Notes under the pieces: generated by a model | What the model was told of the DNA's origin: nothing | The model's input: the letters and a program-made list of their open reading frames with translations, nothing else | The model's database searches: none | Shown here: positions 34,201 to 42,933 of the stretch, piece after piece | Layout of the letters: every line of letters begins with the position of its first letter | How positions within the stretch are numbered: the stretch's first letter is position 1 | Source: Sphingomonas sp. | GTDB lineage: Bacteria > Pseudomonadota > Alphaproteobacteria > Sphingomonadales > Sphingomonadaceae | NCBI GenBank assembly: GCA_021732445.1 | Contig: JAKFUZ010000023.1 | Span: 1 to 64,000 of the forward strand | Direction of reading: 5' to 3' | Length of the DNA: 64,000 bases | Translations under genes and position numbers: made by a program

Positions 34201-34408
34201 GCGTTTGCCGCTGGTGTTCAACGTGCGGATCAGGGCGCCGTTTCGCGGGCTGCTCAGTTCCGTGCAGTCGTTCGTCAACCCCAGCCTGTTGCTGCGGGAG
34301 CGGGCGCAGGAACTGGGGCTTGACCCGGCGCCAGCCACCACCCCGCGCGGCACCTTGCCACCGCCTGCCAACCCCGTTCAGCCCCCCGAAAGCGAGAAAC
34401 TGCCATGA
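31217..34408 (+). CDS. ydbH: YdbH-family AsmA-like intermembrane lipid transport protein
   Basis: A 1,063-residue envelope protein starting at GTG, with an inner-membrane anchor near residues 30-48 (AALVSGAAVVLLMGAAWL), a very long beta-rich periplasmic region, and the family-defining C-terminal domain (GGTIAYVGELAQKDLGVWGN, then LPLVFNVRIRAPFRGLL). YdbH is a bridge-like phospholipid transporter, redundant with TamB and YhdP in E. coli. The next two genes are its usual partners YnbE and YdbL, overlapping in sequence, so they form one operon. Confidence 0.9.
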   Translation: MLAEPRPAPDVGRDAPPEQPARRRWRRAALVSGAAVVLLMGAAWLSRVHIAQLIVDRELARRHIPATFTVADLGFNRQRLRHVVIGDPAQPDLVADWVELDTKLGFGSAELGAVRAGRVRVRGRLVNGRLSLGRIDALLPRSNGGSFVLPDLFVAVVDGRLRLEAPQGVIGIKIAGAGNLANGFRGSAAAIAEALTLGDCRAGRSAAQGRVSTVGGAPSFAGPVRTASLACAGGMTGPVVVDARATLSRGFDRWAGAASLAAQRVAHPSARLADLSGEIRFSGDASGTSGTARLIGRGLATDMLAAGRATYAGDFTVGPGGIRLAGAAGVVQASASPAVRRWIMDAGGTAPGTPLAPLLARLGLSAERAVQRFDGSAQVRLGGARDAGLVALTALTATSASGARVAVSGGQGVRYRPTDGAIGLDGVLTVAGGGLPAARVALRQGAPGGTLRGTAEVAPYAAAGARLALGRVAFSRAPGGATRISAVPLLSGPLGDGAITDARLPITALWDGRARITVNPGCAPLAVGGLRMAGLMLGPTRLALCPLAGAALVDIAGASVRAEAVIAFPRLAGSLGGTPLSLSADRASFRLGDKGFSLDKVHAALGNGEKITRIDAGTLVGTLRNGRTLEGRFGDGGGQIGGVPLLMSGAAGTWRFAAGLLRLDGTMVLADADAAARFKPLDGRDVVLTLKDEIITANGSFANPETGVSVGNAHIVHALGTGEGHADLEVPGLVFGDGLQPDQLTALTFGVIADVVGTVRGNGHIRWTRDGVTSSGVFRTIGTDLAAAFGPATGISTEIRFTDLLNLESAPDQVATVAEINPGIAVRNGVVHYQTLAGQKLKVLSAHWPLAGGALDLEPALLDFDEHQARRLTLRVTGIDAGQFLQQFDFKNIDATGQFDGLLPMIFDAQGGRIEAGVLKVRPGGGTIAYVGELAQKDLGVWGNFAFQALKSLRYRSLDVIMNGALAGEVVTDVRFAGLSQGAGARRNFIIRRLQRLPLVFNVRIRAPFRGLLSSVQSFVNPSLLLRERAQELGLDPAPATTPRGTLPPPANPVQPPESEKLP

Positions 34409-34638
34409 ACGGATTGGGATTGACGAAACGCCTGCGGCAACCGACCAACGGCGCGATGAAGTGGATGATGGCAATGGGGCTTGGCGCCCTTGGCTTGGGG
34501 CTGAGCGGTTGCGTGAACGTGACCGCGCCCGACAAGCCGATTGTCATCAACCTCAACATCAACGTCACCCAGGAAGTGGTTGTTCGCCTCGACAAGGATG
34601 CGAAGGACCTGATAAAAAGCAATCCGGGAATTTTCTGA
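34405..34638 (+). CDS. ynbE: YnbE-family lipoprotein
   Basis: A 77-residue lipoprotein with lipobox LGLSGC (Cys at about residue 37) and a short mature part VNVTAPDKPIVINLNINVTQ typical of YnbE. YnbE is the outer-membrane partner that completes the YdbH bridge. The start overlaps the ydbH stop as ATGA. The first 18 residues are not typical; an internal Met at residue 18 (MKWMMAMGLG) is an equally good start. Confidence 0.9.
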   Translation: MNGLGLTKRLRQPTNGAMKWMMAMGLGALGLGLSGCVNVTAPDKPIVINLNINVTQEVVVRLDKDAKDLIKSNPGIF

Positions 34639-35036
34639 TGGCAGGCGTTTTGAAGAACAGGCTCAAACAGGTGCTCGCAGGCGGGTTGCTGGCCGCAGGA
34701 CTGGCGTTTGGCAGCGCCGCGTTGGCGCAGCGTGACCCGGCCTATCAGGCCGCGCGGGAGGCTGGGCAGGTTGGCGAGCAGATTGATGGTTATCTCGGTG
34801 TCGTGGCCGCGCCCTCGGCCGATCTGCGCGCGCTCGTCAACAGCATCAATATTCAGCGCAAGGCCGCCTATACCAGAAGCGCGGCCGCCTCTGGCGCGAC
34901 GGTGGAGCAATTTGCCGTAACTTCTGGCTGCAACCTGATATTGAAGACGGTGCCCGGCGAGAAATATCAGGCGCCAGACGGCACGTGGAAGACCCGCACT
35001 GACGCTCCGCCCGAGCGCGTTGCCGCGTGCGTGTGA
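34638..35036 (+). CDS. ydbL: YdbL-family (DUF1318) periplasmic protein
   Basis: A 132-residue exported protein: signal peptide LAGGLLAAGLAFGSAALA, then the DUF1318 region (YQAAREAGQVGEQIDGYLGV, ALVNSINIQRKAAYTRSAAA). YdbL modulates YdbH-YnbE assembly. Its ATG overlaps the ynbE stop as TGATG. The C-terminal extension includes two cysteines that could pair. Confidence 0.9.
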   Translation: MAGVLKNRLKQVLAGGLLAAGLAFGSAALAQRDPAYQAAREAGQVGEQIDGYLGVVAAPSADLRALVNSINIQRKAAYTRSAAASGATVEQFAVTSGCNLILKTVPGEKYQAPDGTWKTRTDAPPERVAACV

Positions 35037-35185
35037 CCGGCTGAGCCGCCGCTGCACCGGCGGCGCTGCGCGTGCCGGTTGACTCGCGCTGCCCTGCTTT
35101 CTAAACGGGCGCCGCAACGGGGGGCTGTGCCCAACTTTGCCCGTGCGTCGCCCGCATTGCTGCGTGGCGGCGTTTTCTTATCAGG

Positions 35186-35512
35186 ATGATTTGCGCGTTG
35201 GCTGACGATCGCCAGAACGGACTCGACGATCTTGGCGCCCGCATTGCGCGCGCCAGGGCCGCGCATGCCGGGGGCATTTCAACCGCCGAGGCGCGTTCGG
35301 AAAGCCGCGGCTGGGCGGTCGGCATTGAATTTGTCGGCGTGGTGCTCGTCTCGGCGGCGCTTGGCTGGGCGTTTGATACCCATGCCGGGTTCGGCACAAA
35401 GCCTTGGGCGATGATCGCCATGCTCGTGCTGGGCTTTGCCGCCGGCGTTTACCGCGCGCTGAAGACATCGGCGCAGTTTGACGCTGATCCAACCACCGGC
35501 AAAGAAGGATAA
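35186..35512 (+). CDS. atpI: AtpI/AtpZ-type F0F1 ATP synthase assembly protein
   Basis: A 108-residue protein with a basic N-terminus and two membrane helices (AVGIEFVGVVLVSAALGWAF and WAMIAMLVLGFAAGVYRAL). AtpI helps assemble the c-ring and may carry Mg2+. It is the first gene of the F0 operon, as in other Alphaproteobacteria. The exact start is uncertain, because only the later part is conserved. Confidence 0.9.
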   Translation: MICALADDRQNGLDDLGARIARARAAHAGGISTAEARSESRGWAVGIEFVGVVLVSAALGWAFDTHAGFGTKPWAMIAMLVLGFAAGVYRALKTSAQFDADPTTGKEG

Positions 35513-35522
35513 GGCGACCGAA

Positions 35523-36272
35523 ATGGCCAGCCCGATGGAACAGTTTGCGATCACCACGCTGCAACCGCTCAAGCTCGGTGCCTATGACGTGTCGTTCACC
35601 AATTCGTCGCTGTGGATGGCGATTGCGGTGGCGGCGATTGGCGTGTTCTTGTTCATGGGCACGGCGCGGCCGCAACTGGTGCCAAACCGCATGCAGGCGG
35701 CGGTCGAATATCTTCATGATTTCATTGGCAATATGCTGCGTGAAAATGTGGGGCCTGAAGGCCGCAAATTTGTGCCCCTGTTGTTCTCGATCTTCATTTT
35801 CGTGCTGGTGTGCAACTTGCTGGGGCTTATCCCCTGGGTCGGCGCCTTTACCCCGACGAGCCATGTTGCGGTAACGCTTGGGCTGGCGATGCTGGTGTTT
35901 GCGATTGTGTGCATCGTTGGATTTGCGCGGCACGGGCTGCATTTCTTCAGCCTGTTCTGGCCCAAGGATACGTTTTTTCCGCTCGCGGTGTTTGTGGCGG
36001 TGATTGAATTTTTGAGCTTTCTGAGCCGCCCGTTCACCCTTGCCATCCGGTTGTTCGCCAACATGACGGCGGGCCATGTGTTGCTGAAGGTGTTCGGCAC
36101 GTTTGTGGTCGCGCTTGGCTCGTTTGGCGCGTTGCCGCTGGTGTTTGGCGTGCTGCCGCTTGCCGTCAACGTCGCGCTGTCGGCGCTTGAGGTGTTGATT
36201 GCCGTGGTGCAGGCCTATGTCTTCGCGCTGCTCGCCTCGATCTATTTGAACGATGCGATCAATCTTCACTGA
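35523..36272 (+). CDS. atpB: F0 ATP synthase subunit a
   Basis: A 249-residue membrane protein, 5-6 helices. The essential Arg lies in RPFTLAIRLFANMTAGHVLL, and QAYVFALLASIYLNDA is the conserved last helix that forms the proton half-channel with the c-ring. The start MASPMEQF is chosen over an upstream Met that overlaps atpI. Confidence 0.97.
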   Translation: MASPMEQFAITTLQPLKLGAYDVSFTNSSLWMAIAVAAIGVFLFMGTARPQLVPNRMQAAVEYLHDFIGNMLRENVGPEGRKFVPLLFSIFIFVLVCNLLGLIPWVGAFTPTSHVAVTLGLAMLVFAIVCIVGFARHGLHFFSLFWPKDTFFPLAVFVAVIEFLSFLSRPFTLAIRLFANMTAGHVLLKVFGTFVVALGSFGALPLVFGVLPLAVNVALSALEVLIAVVQAYVFALLASIYLNDAINLH

Positions 36273-36315
36273 GTTTTTTGTGCCTGTTTTTTGAGTCAAC
36301 TGGAAAGGTTTTAAG

Positions 36316-36540
36316 ATGGACGTCGCTTCAGCAAAGGTTATCGGTGCAGGTCTTGCAGCAATTGGCGCAGGTCTTGCGGCAATTGGCGTGGGTTCGATTT
36401 TCGGTCAGTATCTGAACGGCGCGCTGCGCAATCCGGAAGCCGATGCGAAAATGGGTGGCCGGCTGATCTTCGGCTTCGCGGTTACCGAAGCGCTCGGGCT
36501 GATTGCGGCGGTTGTCGCGCTCGCGCTCGCTTTCTCGTAA
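36316..36540 (+). CDS. atpE: F0 ATP synthase subunit c
   Basis: A 74-residue two-helix subunit of the rotor ring. The glycine-rich first helix contains GAGLAAIGAGLAAIGVG, the loop is RNPEAD, and the ion-binding carboxylate is Glu58 in FAVTEALGLIA. A proton rather than sodium site is expected, since no extra polar ligands are seen. Confidence 0.97.
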   Translation: MDVASAKVIGAGLAAIGAGLAAIGVGSIFGQYLNGALRNPEADAKMGGRLIFGFAVTEALGLIAAVVALALAFS

Positions 36541-36576
36541 ACCAAAGCCTCTTCGCTCCTCTGATCGGCGGGACCG

Positions 36577-37062
36577 ATGCCACAATTTGATTTTGCGCAT
36601 GTTTTCTGGCCCCAGCTTGCCTGGCTGGCGGTGTTTTTCGTGATCCTGTATTTCGGGATCGTGCAGGCAACGCTCCCCAAGCTGGGCCGGGTGATGGAGG
36701 CGCGCGAAAGCCAGATGAAGGCCGATCTTGCGTCCGCCGAACAGGCCAAGGCCGCCGCCGACAAGTTCGCCGCCGATTATGATGCCGGCATCGTCGCGGC
36801 GCAGGACGCGGCCCGGGCACAACTTATGGCGGCACGCGGTTCGGCATCAACGCAGGTGGAGGCCCGGCTCGCCGCCGCCAATGCTGCGCTCGATGTCAGG
36901 GCGGCGCAGGCGGCCGCGGCGCTGGGCGCAGCCAAGGCCAGCGCTCTGGCCGAGGTTGAAGCGGTGGCACTCGATGCCGCGGCGCAAATCGTTGAGAAAT
37001 TGACCGGCACCCGCCCGGCTGCGGCAGACGTTGCCGCCGCTGCGCGCGCGGTGATGCGTTGA
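36577..37062 (+). CDS. atpF': F0 ATP synthase subunit b'
   Basis: A 161-residue peripheral-stalk subunit with one N-terminal membrane helix (LAWLAVFFVILYFGIVQATL) and a long alanine-rich coiled coil. Alphaproteobacteria and phototrophs use two different b subunits; this one, directly after atpE and starting before the membrane helix with FDFAHVFWPQL, is the b' type. Confidence 0.93.
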   Translation: MPQFDFAHVFWPQLAWLAVFFVILYFGIVQATLPKLGRVMEARESQMKADLASAEQAKAAADKFAADYDAGIVAAQDAARAQLMAARGSASTQVEARLAAANAALDVRAAQAAAALGAAKASALAEVEAVALDAAAQIVEKLTGTRPAAADVAAAARAVMR

Positions 37063-37072
37063 GGAGCGCGTG

Positions 37073-37630
37073 ATGAGCCTGATCTTGCTGGCCGCCGCCG
37101 CAGAACACGCCGCCGAGGAAGGGCCAACGCTGCTCGGTCTTGGCGCGGAGGGCTGGGTTTATGTCGGCCTGACGATTTTTCTGCTGCTCGCGGTGTTTGT
37201 TGGCAAGGCGCCGCAGAAAATTGTTGAAGCGCTCGATGCGCGAATCGCAGCCACCCGCCGCCAGCTTGACGAGGCCAGGGCCATCCGCGCCGAGGCCGAA
37301 GCGCTGCTGGCAACGGCCACGGCGCGCAATGCGGCAAGCGCTGGTGACGCTGCCGCCATCATCGCCCATGCCGAGAGCGAGGCCAAGCAGCTACTCGCCA
37401 AAGCCGAGGCAGACGCAACCGAGCTGATGGCGCGGCGCGCCAAAATGGCCGAGGACAAAATTGGTGCAGCCGAACGCGGTGCGGTGGCCGAGGTGCGCGC
37501 GCGCGCGGCCGATGCGGCGGCCCAGGCGGCGGCGGCCGTCATTGCCGGGCACCACGGCGCCGCTGCCGACAAGCCGCTGGTCGATCGCACCATTGCCGGG
37601 CTTGGCAGTCAATTTGGGCGGACCAACTAG
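37073..37630 (+). CDS. atpF: F0 ATP synthase subunit b
   Basis: A 185-residue b subunit with membrane helix VYVGLTIFLLLAVFVGKAP and a charged coiled coil (ALDARIAATRRQLDEARAIR). The ATG at 37073 has GAGGAG six bases upstream; the GTG three bases earlier is less likely. It forms the asymmetric peripheral stalk with b'. The F1 genes are not in this cluster, as is usual in Alphaproteobacteria. Confidence 0.94.
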   Translation: MSLILLAAAAEHAAEEGPTLLGLGAEGWVYVGLTIFLLLAVFVGKAPQKIVEALDARIAATRRQLDEARAIRAEAEALLATATARNAASAGDAAAIIAHAESEAKQLLAKAEADATELMARRAKMAEDKIGAAERGAVAEVRARAADAAAQAAAAVIAGHHGAAADKPLVDRTIAGLGSQFGRTN

Positions 37631-37737
37631 CCTGTTTGGCGACGCCGGCAACGGTTTTGGACTAGCTCTTGCCGCAATTTTGCGGTGATATTCGCCCCGG
37701 GCGATTCGCGCCCCTTGTTCAGTTAGGATATCGTCAT

Positions 37738-38064
37738 ATGAAGTCGATTGCTTGTGCCGCCCTGATCGCGATGATCGCGGCCCCCGTTGCCGCGCAGACC
37801 GCCGCCGCGCCCGCGCCTGCTGCTCCCGCTGCAACGGCGGTGGCGACGGCCGCGAAGTTCACGCTCGATACCCCGATTGAAACAATCGCTGCTGATGCGG
37901 CTGGCAAGGCCGCGCTCGATGCCGACTTTCCCGGCATGACCTCACACCCTGCCTATGACCAGTTCAAGTCGCTCAGCCTCAAGGCGCTGCAACCGCTTGC
38001 GCAAGGCGCGATCACTGACGAGCAGCTGAAAAAGGCCGAGATCGACCTCGCCGCCATCAAGTAA
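37738..38064 (+). CDS. Hypothetical exported protein
   Basis: A 108-residue protein with signal peptide MKSIACAALIAMIAAPVAAQ, an Ala/Pro linker and a small conserved-looking domain (KFTLDTPIETIAADAAGKAA ... LDADFPGMTSHPAYDQFKSL). It stands alone between atpF and uvrC. Small proteins of this kind are common in sphingomonads; no function is known to me. Confidence 0.8.
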   Translation: MKSIACAALIAMIAAPVAAQTAAAPAPAAPAATAVATAAKFTLDTPIETIAADAAGKAALDADFPGMTSHPAYDQFKSLSLKALQPLAQGAITDEQLKKAEIDLAAIK

Positions 38065-38188
38065 TGGGCGTTCCCCCGCTGCCGGCGAGTGCGCGCGGCG
38101 GGGGATGTTTGCGCGCCTGCGGGCCAGGCTCGGCAATTGCGCGGCATAGTCGTTGCTGCGCGGACTTTTGCGTCTCGCTTTGGCGAAA

Positions 38189-40138
38189 ATGCCCATGATG
38201 TCGCCCCACGACACCGCCACCGATGCGCCCAATGCGCCGACCCGCTTCAACGAAGCGAGCGCGACCTTTGCCGTGCGGGGCAGCGACGCGCCAGATCTCG
38301 ATGCCGGCGTGGCGGCGATCCGCAATGTGCTGGCGACGCTGCCGGCCCGCCCCGGCGTTTATCGGATGCAGGATGCCCGCGGTGATGTGTTGTATGTGGG
38401 CAAGGCCCGGGCGCTCAAAAGCCGGGTAACCAACTACACGCAGGTTGAACGACTGCCAAAGCGGTTGCAGCGCATGGTTGCCCAAACCCGCGCGATGACG
38501 ATCGTCACCACCAATAACGAGGCCGAGGCGCTGCTGCTCGAAGCGCAGCTCATCAAGCGGTATCGCCCGGCCTATAATGTGTTGCTGCGTGACGACAAAA
38601 GCTTTCCCTTCATCCTGTTGCGCGACGATCATGACTTTCCGCGCATCCAAAAACATCGCGGGGCACGGCGCGCCAAGGGCAATTATTATGGCCCGTTTGC
38701 AAGCGCGGGCTCGGTTAACACAACGCTTAATGCGCTACAGAAGCTATTCCTGCTAAGAAGTTGTACAGATGGATTTTTCAAGCGGCGCGACCGGCCGTGC
38801 CTGCTCTATCAGATAAAGCGGTGCTCGGCGCCGTGCGTGGGGCGGATCGCGCCGGCGGCCTATGCCGAGCTGGTTGCCGACGCCAAGGCCTTCCTCGCTG
38901 GCAAATCCACTGAAGTGCAGGCCAAGCTTGGCGGCCAGATGGAGGTCGCAGCAGCAGCAATGGATTTTGAGCTGGCGGCGATATTGCGCGACCGACTGCG
39001 GGCGCTCACCTTCATTCAGGGCTCACAGGCGATAAATGCTGAGGGTGTGGGCGATGCCGACATATTCGCGCTGGCCAACCAGTCGGGGGTGATGGGAATC
39101 CAGGCGTTTTTCATCCGTGGCGGGCAGAATTGGGGGCATCGCAGCTTTTTCCCCGCGCACACCAATGACGTGCCCGAAGATGAAGTGCTCGCCAGCTTTC
39201 TGATGCAGTTTTATGAGGAAGTGCCGCCGCCGCGCGTGATTTTCGTCGATCGGGAGCTTGGCGAAGGCGCGCTGCTCGGCGAGGCGCTGGGCGCGCGGGC
39301 AGGGCACCGGGTGACGCTGTCGGTGCCGCAACGCGGCGTGCGGCGGCGGCTGCTCGATCAGGCGACGCGAAACGCTGGCGAGGCGCTGGAGCGGCGGCTC
39401 GCGGAAGGGACTACCCAGGCCAGGCTGCTGCGCGAAGTCGCTGATCTCTTCGCGCTGGGCGACGCGCCCGACCGCATTGAAGTTTATGACAACAGCCACA
39501 TTCAGGGCACCAATGCGCTTGGCGCCATGGTGGTGGCTGGCCCCGAAGGTTTCCGCAAGGGCCAGTACCGCAAGTTCAACATCAAAAATGCCGAGACCGT
39601 GCCGGGCGACGATTTCGGCATGATGCGAGAAGTGTTCAGCCGCCGTTTTGCGCGCGCGCAGGAGGAAGACCCCGACCGGGACCGCGGCGACTGGCCCGAC
39701 CTTGTGCTGATCGACGGCGGACGCGGCCAGCTAAGCGCGGCCAAGGCGGCGCTCGACGCGATGGACATCGAGGATGTGTGCCTTGTCGGCGTGTCCAAAG
39801 GCCCGAACCGGAATGCCGGGCGCGAAACCTTCCACATGCTCGACGGACGCGATTTTCAACTGCCCGTCAACGCGCCGGTGCTGTTCTACCTCCAGCGGCT
39901 GCGCGATGAGGCGCACCGCTTCGCCATTGGCGCCCACCGGGCAAAACGCGCCAAGGCAATCGGCACAAGCCTGCTCGATGACGTTCCCGGCATTGGCCCG
40001 GCGCGCAAAAAGGCGCTGCTCATGCATTTTGGCACCGCGCGCGCGGTGCGCAACGCAAGCCTTGAGGATTTGCAGAAGGCGCCCGGCGTCTCCACCGCGA
40101 TGGCGCAAGGGATCTACGATTTTTTCCACGCGCGCTGA
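38189..40138 (+). CDS. uvrC: UvrC excinuclease subunit
   Basis: About 649 residues. The GIY-YIG domain is at LPARPGVYRMQDARGDVLYV; the UVR domain has MEVAAAAMDFELAAILRDRL; the RNase H-like domain has EVYDNSHIQGTNALGAMVV; the C-terminal HhH pair is DVPGIGPARKKALLMHFG and LQKAPGVSTAMAQGIYDFF. It makes both incisions in nucleotide excision repair. Three closely spaced ATGs (38189, 38195, 38198) make the exact start uncertain. Confidence 0.97.
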   Translation: MPMMSPHDTATDAPNAPTRFNEASATFAVRGSDAPDLDAGVAAIRNVLATLPARPGVYRMQDARGDVLYVGKARALKSRVTNYTQVERLPKRLQRMVAQTRAMTIVTTNNEAEALLLEAQLIKRYRPAYNVLLRDDKSFPFILLRDDHDFPRIQKHRGARRAKGNYYGPFASAGSVNTTLNALQKLFLLRSCTDGFFKRRDRPCLLYQIKRCSAPCVGRIAPAAYAELVADAKAFLAGKSTEVQAKLGGQMEVAAAAMDFELAAILRDRLRALTFIQGSQAINAEGVGDADIFALANQSGVMGIQAFFIRGGQNWGHRSFFPAHTNDVPEDEVLASFLMQFYEEVPPPRVIFVDRELGEGALLGEALGARAGHRVTLSVPQRGVRRRLLDQATRNAGEALERRLAEGTTQARLLREVADLFALGDAPDRIEVYDNSHIQGTNALGAMVVAGPEGFRKGQYRKFNIKNAETVPGDDFGMMREVFSRRFARAQEEDPDRDRGDWPDLVLIDGGRGQLSAAKAALDAMDIEDVCLVGVSKGPNRNAGRETFHMLDGRDFQLPVNAPVLFYLQRLRDEAHRFAIGAHRAKRAKAIGTSLLDDVPGIGPARKKALLMHFGTARAVRNASLEDLQKAPGVSTAMAQGIYDFFHAR

Positions 40139-40218
40139 GCATTTCGGCAGGATGGCGTCGGGCGATAAATATCGGCCGGATTTGGAAAATCTTCATTTTC
40201 CGTTGCTATGCCTTAGAC

Positions 40219-41175
40219 GTGCCGACGCCCGTTTTCCTGACCGTCGACGTCGAGATTATGTGGCGCCATCACGCCCATGGCCTTGACCTTGCGACCCTTT
40301 GCGCGCGGTCGTTCGAGCCGGCCGGTGTCGGTATTTCCTATCAGATAGCGTTGCTTAGCCGCCACGGGCTGAAGGCGACCTTCTTTGTTTGCCCGATGCC
40401 GGCCCTGCTTTATGGCCTGGAGCCGTTTCGCCGGATCATCGACATCATCCAGAGCGCAGGCCAGCAGGTGCAGCTTCATTTGCACCCCAATTGGGCGGGG
40501 GCAAAGGTTGGTGACCGGGGGCGGGCGCACAGCCGGTTTGAGCTGATCGACTATTCGCTCGATGAACAGCGCGCGCTGATCGGCGGGGCGCGTGATTTGC
40601 TGGTGACGGCAGGAGCGGTGTCGCCAATCGCGTTTCGTGCGGGCAGCTACGGCGCCAATGCCGACACGCTTACAGCGCTTGCGGACCTGGGTTTTGTGTA
40701 TGACAGCAGCCATAACGGGTCGATGCAGCCGCGCCCCTGCGCTGTTGACCTGCCGCCCGCACAAATCGCGCCGGTGCGCCACCGGGGGCTTGTGGAAGTG
40801 CCCGTGACGCTCATTGAGGAGCGGCCGGGCGACTATCGCAACGTGCAGATTTGCGCGCTTTCCGCCAATGAAATGCGCGCTGCGCTCGACCATGCGGTGG
40901 CGCAGGGCCATGCCGCCGTCACCATCGTCAACCACGGGTTTGAGCTGGCAAACCGGGCCGGGACGCGCGCCAATGCGGTGCATGTCCGCCGTTTTGAAGA
41001 GTTGTGCATGATGCTGGATGCCAGGCGCCACGATCTGCCAACGCAGCATTTCACCGACCAGCCGGCGCCCCGGCTTGGCCAGCAGGATGCGCCGCTCGCG
41101 CCCAGCTCCAGCCGGCTGCGGTGGCGCCAGGCTGAGCAACTCTGGTCGAACTTCGTGGCGGAACGCGCCGCGTGA
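40219..41175 (+). CDS. Polysaccharide deacetylase-like protein
   Basis: A 318-residue protein starting at GTG, with NodB-like features: FLTVDVEIMWRHH (Asp pair), QLHLHPNW (metal-binding HxHxxxx), FRAGSYGANADTLTALADLG and a late VTIVNHGFEL. It probably deacetylates a cell-surface sugar. Its stop overlaps the start of the next gene (GTGA), so the pair is coupled. Confidence 0.82.
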   Translation: MPTPVFLTVDVEIMWRHHAHGLDLATLCARSFEPAGVGISYQIALLSRHGLKATFFVCPMPALLYGLEPFRRIIDIIQSAGQQVQLHLHPNWAGAKVGDRGRAHSRFELIDYSLDEQRALIGGARDLLVTAGAVSPIAFRAGSYGANADTLTALADLGFVYDSSHNGSMQPRPCAVDLPPAQIAPVRHRGLVEVPVTLIEERPGDYRNVQICALSANEMRAALDHAVAQGHAAVTIVNHGFELANRAGTRANAVHVRRFEELCMMLDARRHDLPTQHFTDQPAPRLGQQDAPLAPSSSRLRWRQAEQLWSNFVAERAA

Positions 41176-42095
41176 CAGCCGTTTCGCTGCCGATCAAGTT
41201 TCAGCTTGGGGCGCGGACGCTGCTGAAAATCGAGCGCCGTCTGGTCCGCCTGCCGTTATCGCTGGAGAGCGCGCTGGACGTGGCGACGGCCAGCATGCCG
41301 CCGCCGCTGCCGCCGCTGCCGCCGGGCGCCCATGGATATGCCATCACCTCGCTTCCGGTCGCGGCCGGCGCGCAACTGACGCGCGGGCAGGCAGCGATGA
41401 TCGGCTTTGTCCGGCAGCATTACACCCGGCGCTTCACCGATCTTACCGGTGGGTTTGACGCGTTTCTGGCGGGCCTGTCGAGCAATGCGCGCGCCACGAT
41501 CAAGCGCAAGGCGCGCCGGCTTGCGGAACAATCTGGCGGCGCGCTCGATGTGCGACGGTTCCGCACGCCAGACGCGCTGACGCACTTCCACCCTGTCGCC
41601 CGCGCGCTTGCCGAGCGCACCTATCAGGAACGTCTGATGGGCGCCGGGCTGCCCGCTGATGACCGGTTTGTGCGCGGCATGTACGAGGCCGCCGCGGCGG
41701 ACCGCGTGCGTGCCTGGCTGCTCTATGTCGCAGGGGAGCCGGCGGCGTATCTTTATTGCCAGGCAGATGGTGACACGCTGCGCTATGACTATGTTGGCCA
41801 TGCCCCTGAATTTGCCGAGCTGTCGCCGGGCGCGGTGCTCCAGATCGAGGCGTTCCGCGATTTGTTTGGCGAAAATCGCTTCCGCCGCTTCGATTTTACT
41901 GAAGGCGATGGCCAGCACAAACGCCAGTTCGCAACCGGCGGTGTCGAGTGTATCGACCTGCTGCTGTTGCGCCGGACCCCGGGGAACGCGGCGATGGTGG
42001 CGGCGTTGTCGGGCTTTGACGGGGCCATGGCCGGCGCCAAGCGCCTGACCCGGCAGTTCGGCCTTGAAGCGGCGGCCAGGCGGTTGCGCCGCTAG
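41172..42095 (+). CDS. GNAT_6/BioF2-like acyltransferase
   Basis: A 307-residue protein with the CelD/BioF2-like acetyltransferase fold: [60 protein letters not shown] and [17 protein letters not shown]. Such enzymes often act in exopolysaccharide pathways. Near the N-terminus a short proline-rich run ([10 protein letters not shown]) is encoded by CCGCTGCCG-type repeats. Coupled to the deacetylase-like gene upstream. Confidence 0.8.
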   Translation: MTAVSLPIKFQLGARTLLKIERRLVRLPLSLESALDVATASMPPPLPPLPPGAHGYAITSLPVAAGAQLTRGQAAMIGFVRQHYTRRFTDLTGGFDAFLAGLSSNARATIKRKARRLAEQSGGALDVRRFRTPDALTHFHPVARALAERTYQERLMGAGLPADDRFVRGMYEAAAADRVRAWLLYVAGEPAAYLYCQADGDTLRYDYVGHAPEFAELSPGAVLQIEAFRDLFGENRFRRFDFTEGDGQHKRQFATGGVECIDLLLLRRTPGNAAMVAALSGFDGAMAGAKRLTRQFGLEAAARRLRR

Positions 42096-42144
42096 CTGCA
42101 CCGGCAACGCTGTCGCCGCCGCCGAAGCTGCGCTAGGGTGCGGC

Positions 42145-42876
42145 ATGCACTTGCGCGCTGAAGCCATTGTCGTTGCCGTCCGGTTGCACGGGGAGCACGG
42201 CGCGATTGTGCGGGCGCTGACTCGTGAGGCGGGCCTCATGCCGGGCTATGTGCGCGGCGGCCGCTCGCGCCGGGTGCGCCCGGTGTTGCAGCCCGGCAAC
42301 CGGGTGCTGGGCGCGTGGCGCGCGCGCACCGACGATCAACTGCCGCACCTCATGGTTGAACTGGTGGCGAGCCGCGCCGGGTTGCAGGCGCAGCCGCTTC
42401 CGGCCGCCGCGCTTGACTGGGTCGCGGCGCTGACCGCAGTGGCGCTGCCCGAGGGGCAGGCATTTCCGCTGCTCCATGATGCGCTTGAGGGCGTTTTGGC
42501 GGCAATCGAGGCAGCACCCAGCGCGCGCGGCTGGGCTGCCGCGCTGGCGCGGTATGAGCTGCTGCTGCTCGCTGAACTTGGCTTTGGCCTGGAGCTTGGG
42601 CGCTGCGTGGTAACGGGCGGTGCCGACGATCTGCCCTGGCTCAGCCCGAAAAGCGGGGGCGCGGTGTCCGGCGTGGCGGCGCGCGGCCATGAGTCGAGAT
42701 TGCTTGCGCTGCCGGCGTTTCTGCGACGTGGCGGTGCGGCGGACTGGCCCGATATTCTGGCCGGGCTTGCGCTCACAGGCCATTTCATCGCGCGCGACGT
42801 GCTGGCCGACAGCCGCAGCGATGCCGGTGGTGCCCGCGCCCGGCTGGTCGACCGGCTTCACAGAGCGGTTGCCTAA
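42145..42876 (+). CDS. recO: RecO recombination mediator
   Basis: A 243-residue RecO: OB-fold N-terminus ([20 protein letters not shown], then [20 protein letters not shown]), helical middle ([20 protein letters not shown]), and a C-terminal zinc-site region reduced to a single Cys, as in many alphaproteobacterial RecO. It loads RecA with RecR. The start at 42145 is chosen by the family N-terminus. Confidence 0.93.
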   Translation: MHLRAEAIVVAVRLHGEHGAIVRALTREAGLMPGYVRGGRSRRVRPVLQPGNRVLGAWRARTDDQLPHLMVELVASRAGLQAQPLPAAALDWVAALTAVALPEGQAFPLLHDALEGVLAAIEAAPSARGWAAALARYELLLLAELGFGLELGRCVVTGGADDLPWLSPKSGGAVSGVAARGHESRLLALPAFLRRGGAADWPDILAGLALTGHFIARDVLADSRSDAGGARARLVDRLHRAVA

Positions 42877-42933
42877 CGCGCAATCGCCCGGCAAGGCGGG
42901 CATCGTCACAAGCTGCACGGAAAATATGTGCTC

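Noticed and set aside
41295..41345. CCGCTGCCG repeat run as a separate element
   Set aside because: It is in frame and encodes a proline-rich linker of the acyltransferase-like gene; ordinary coding slippage.
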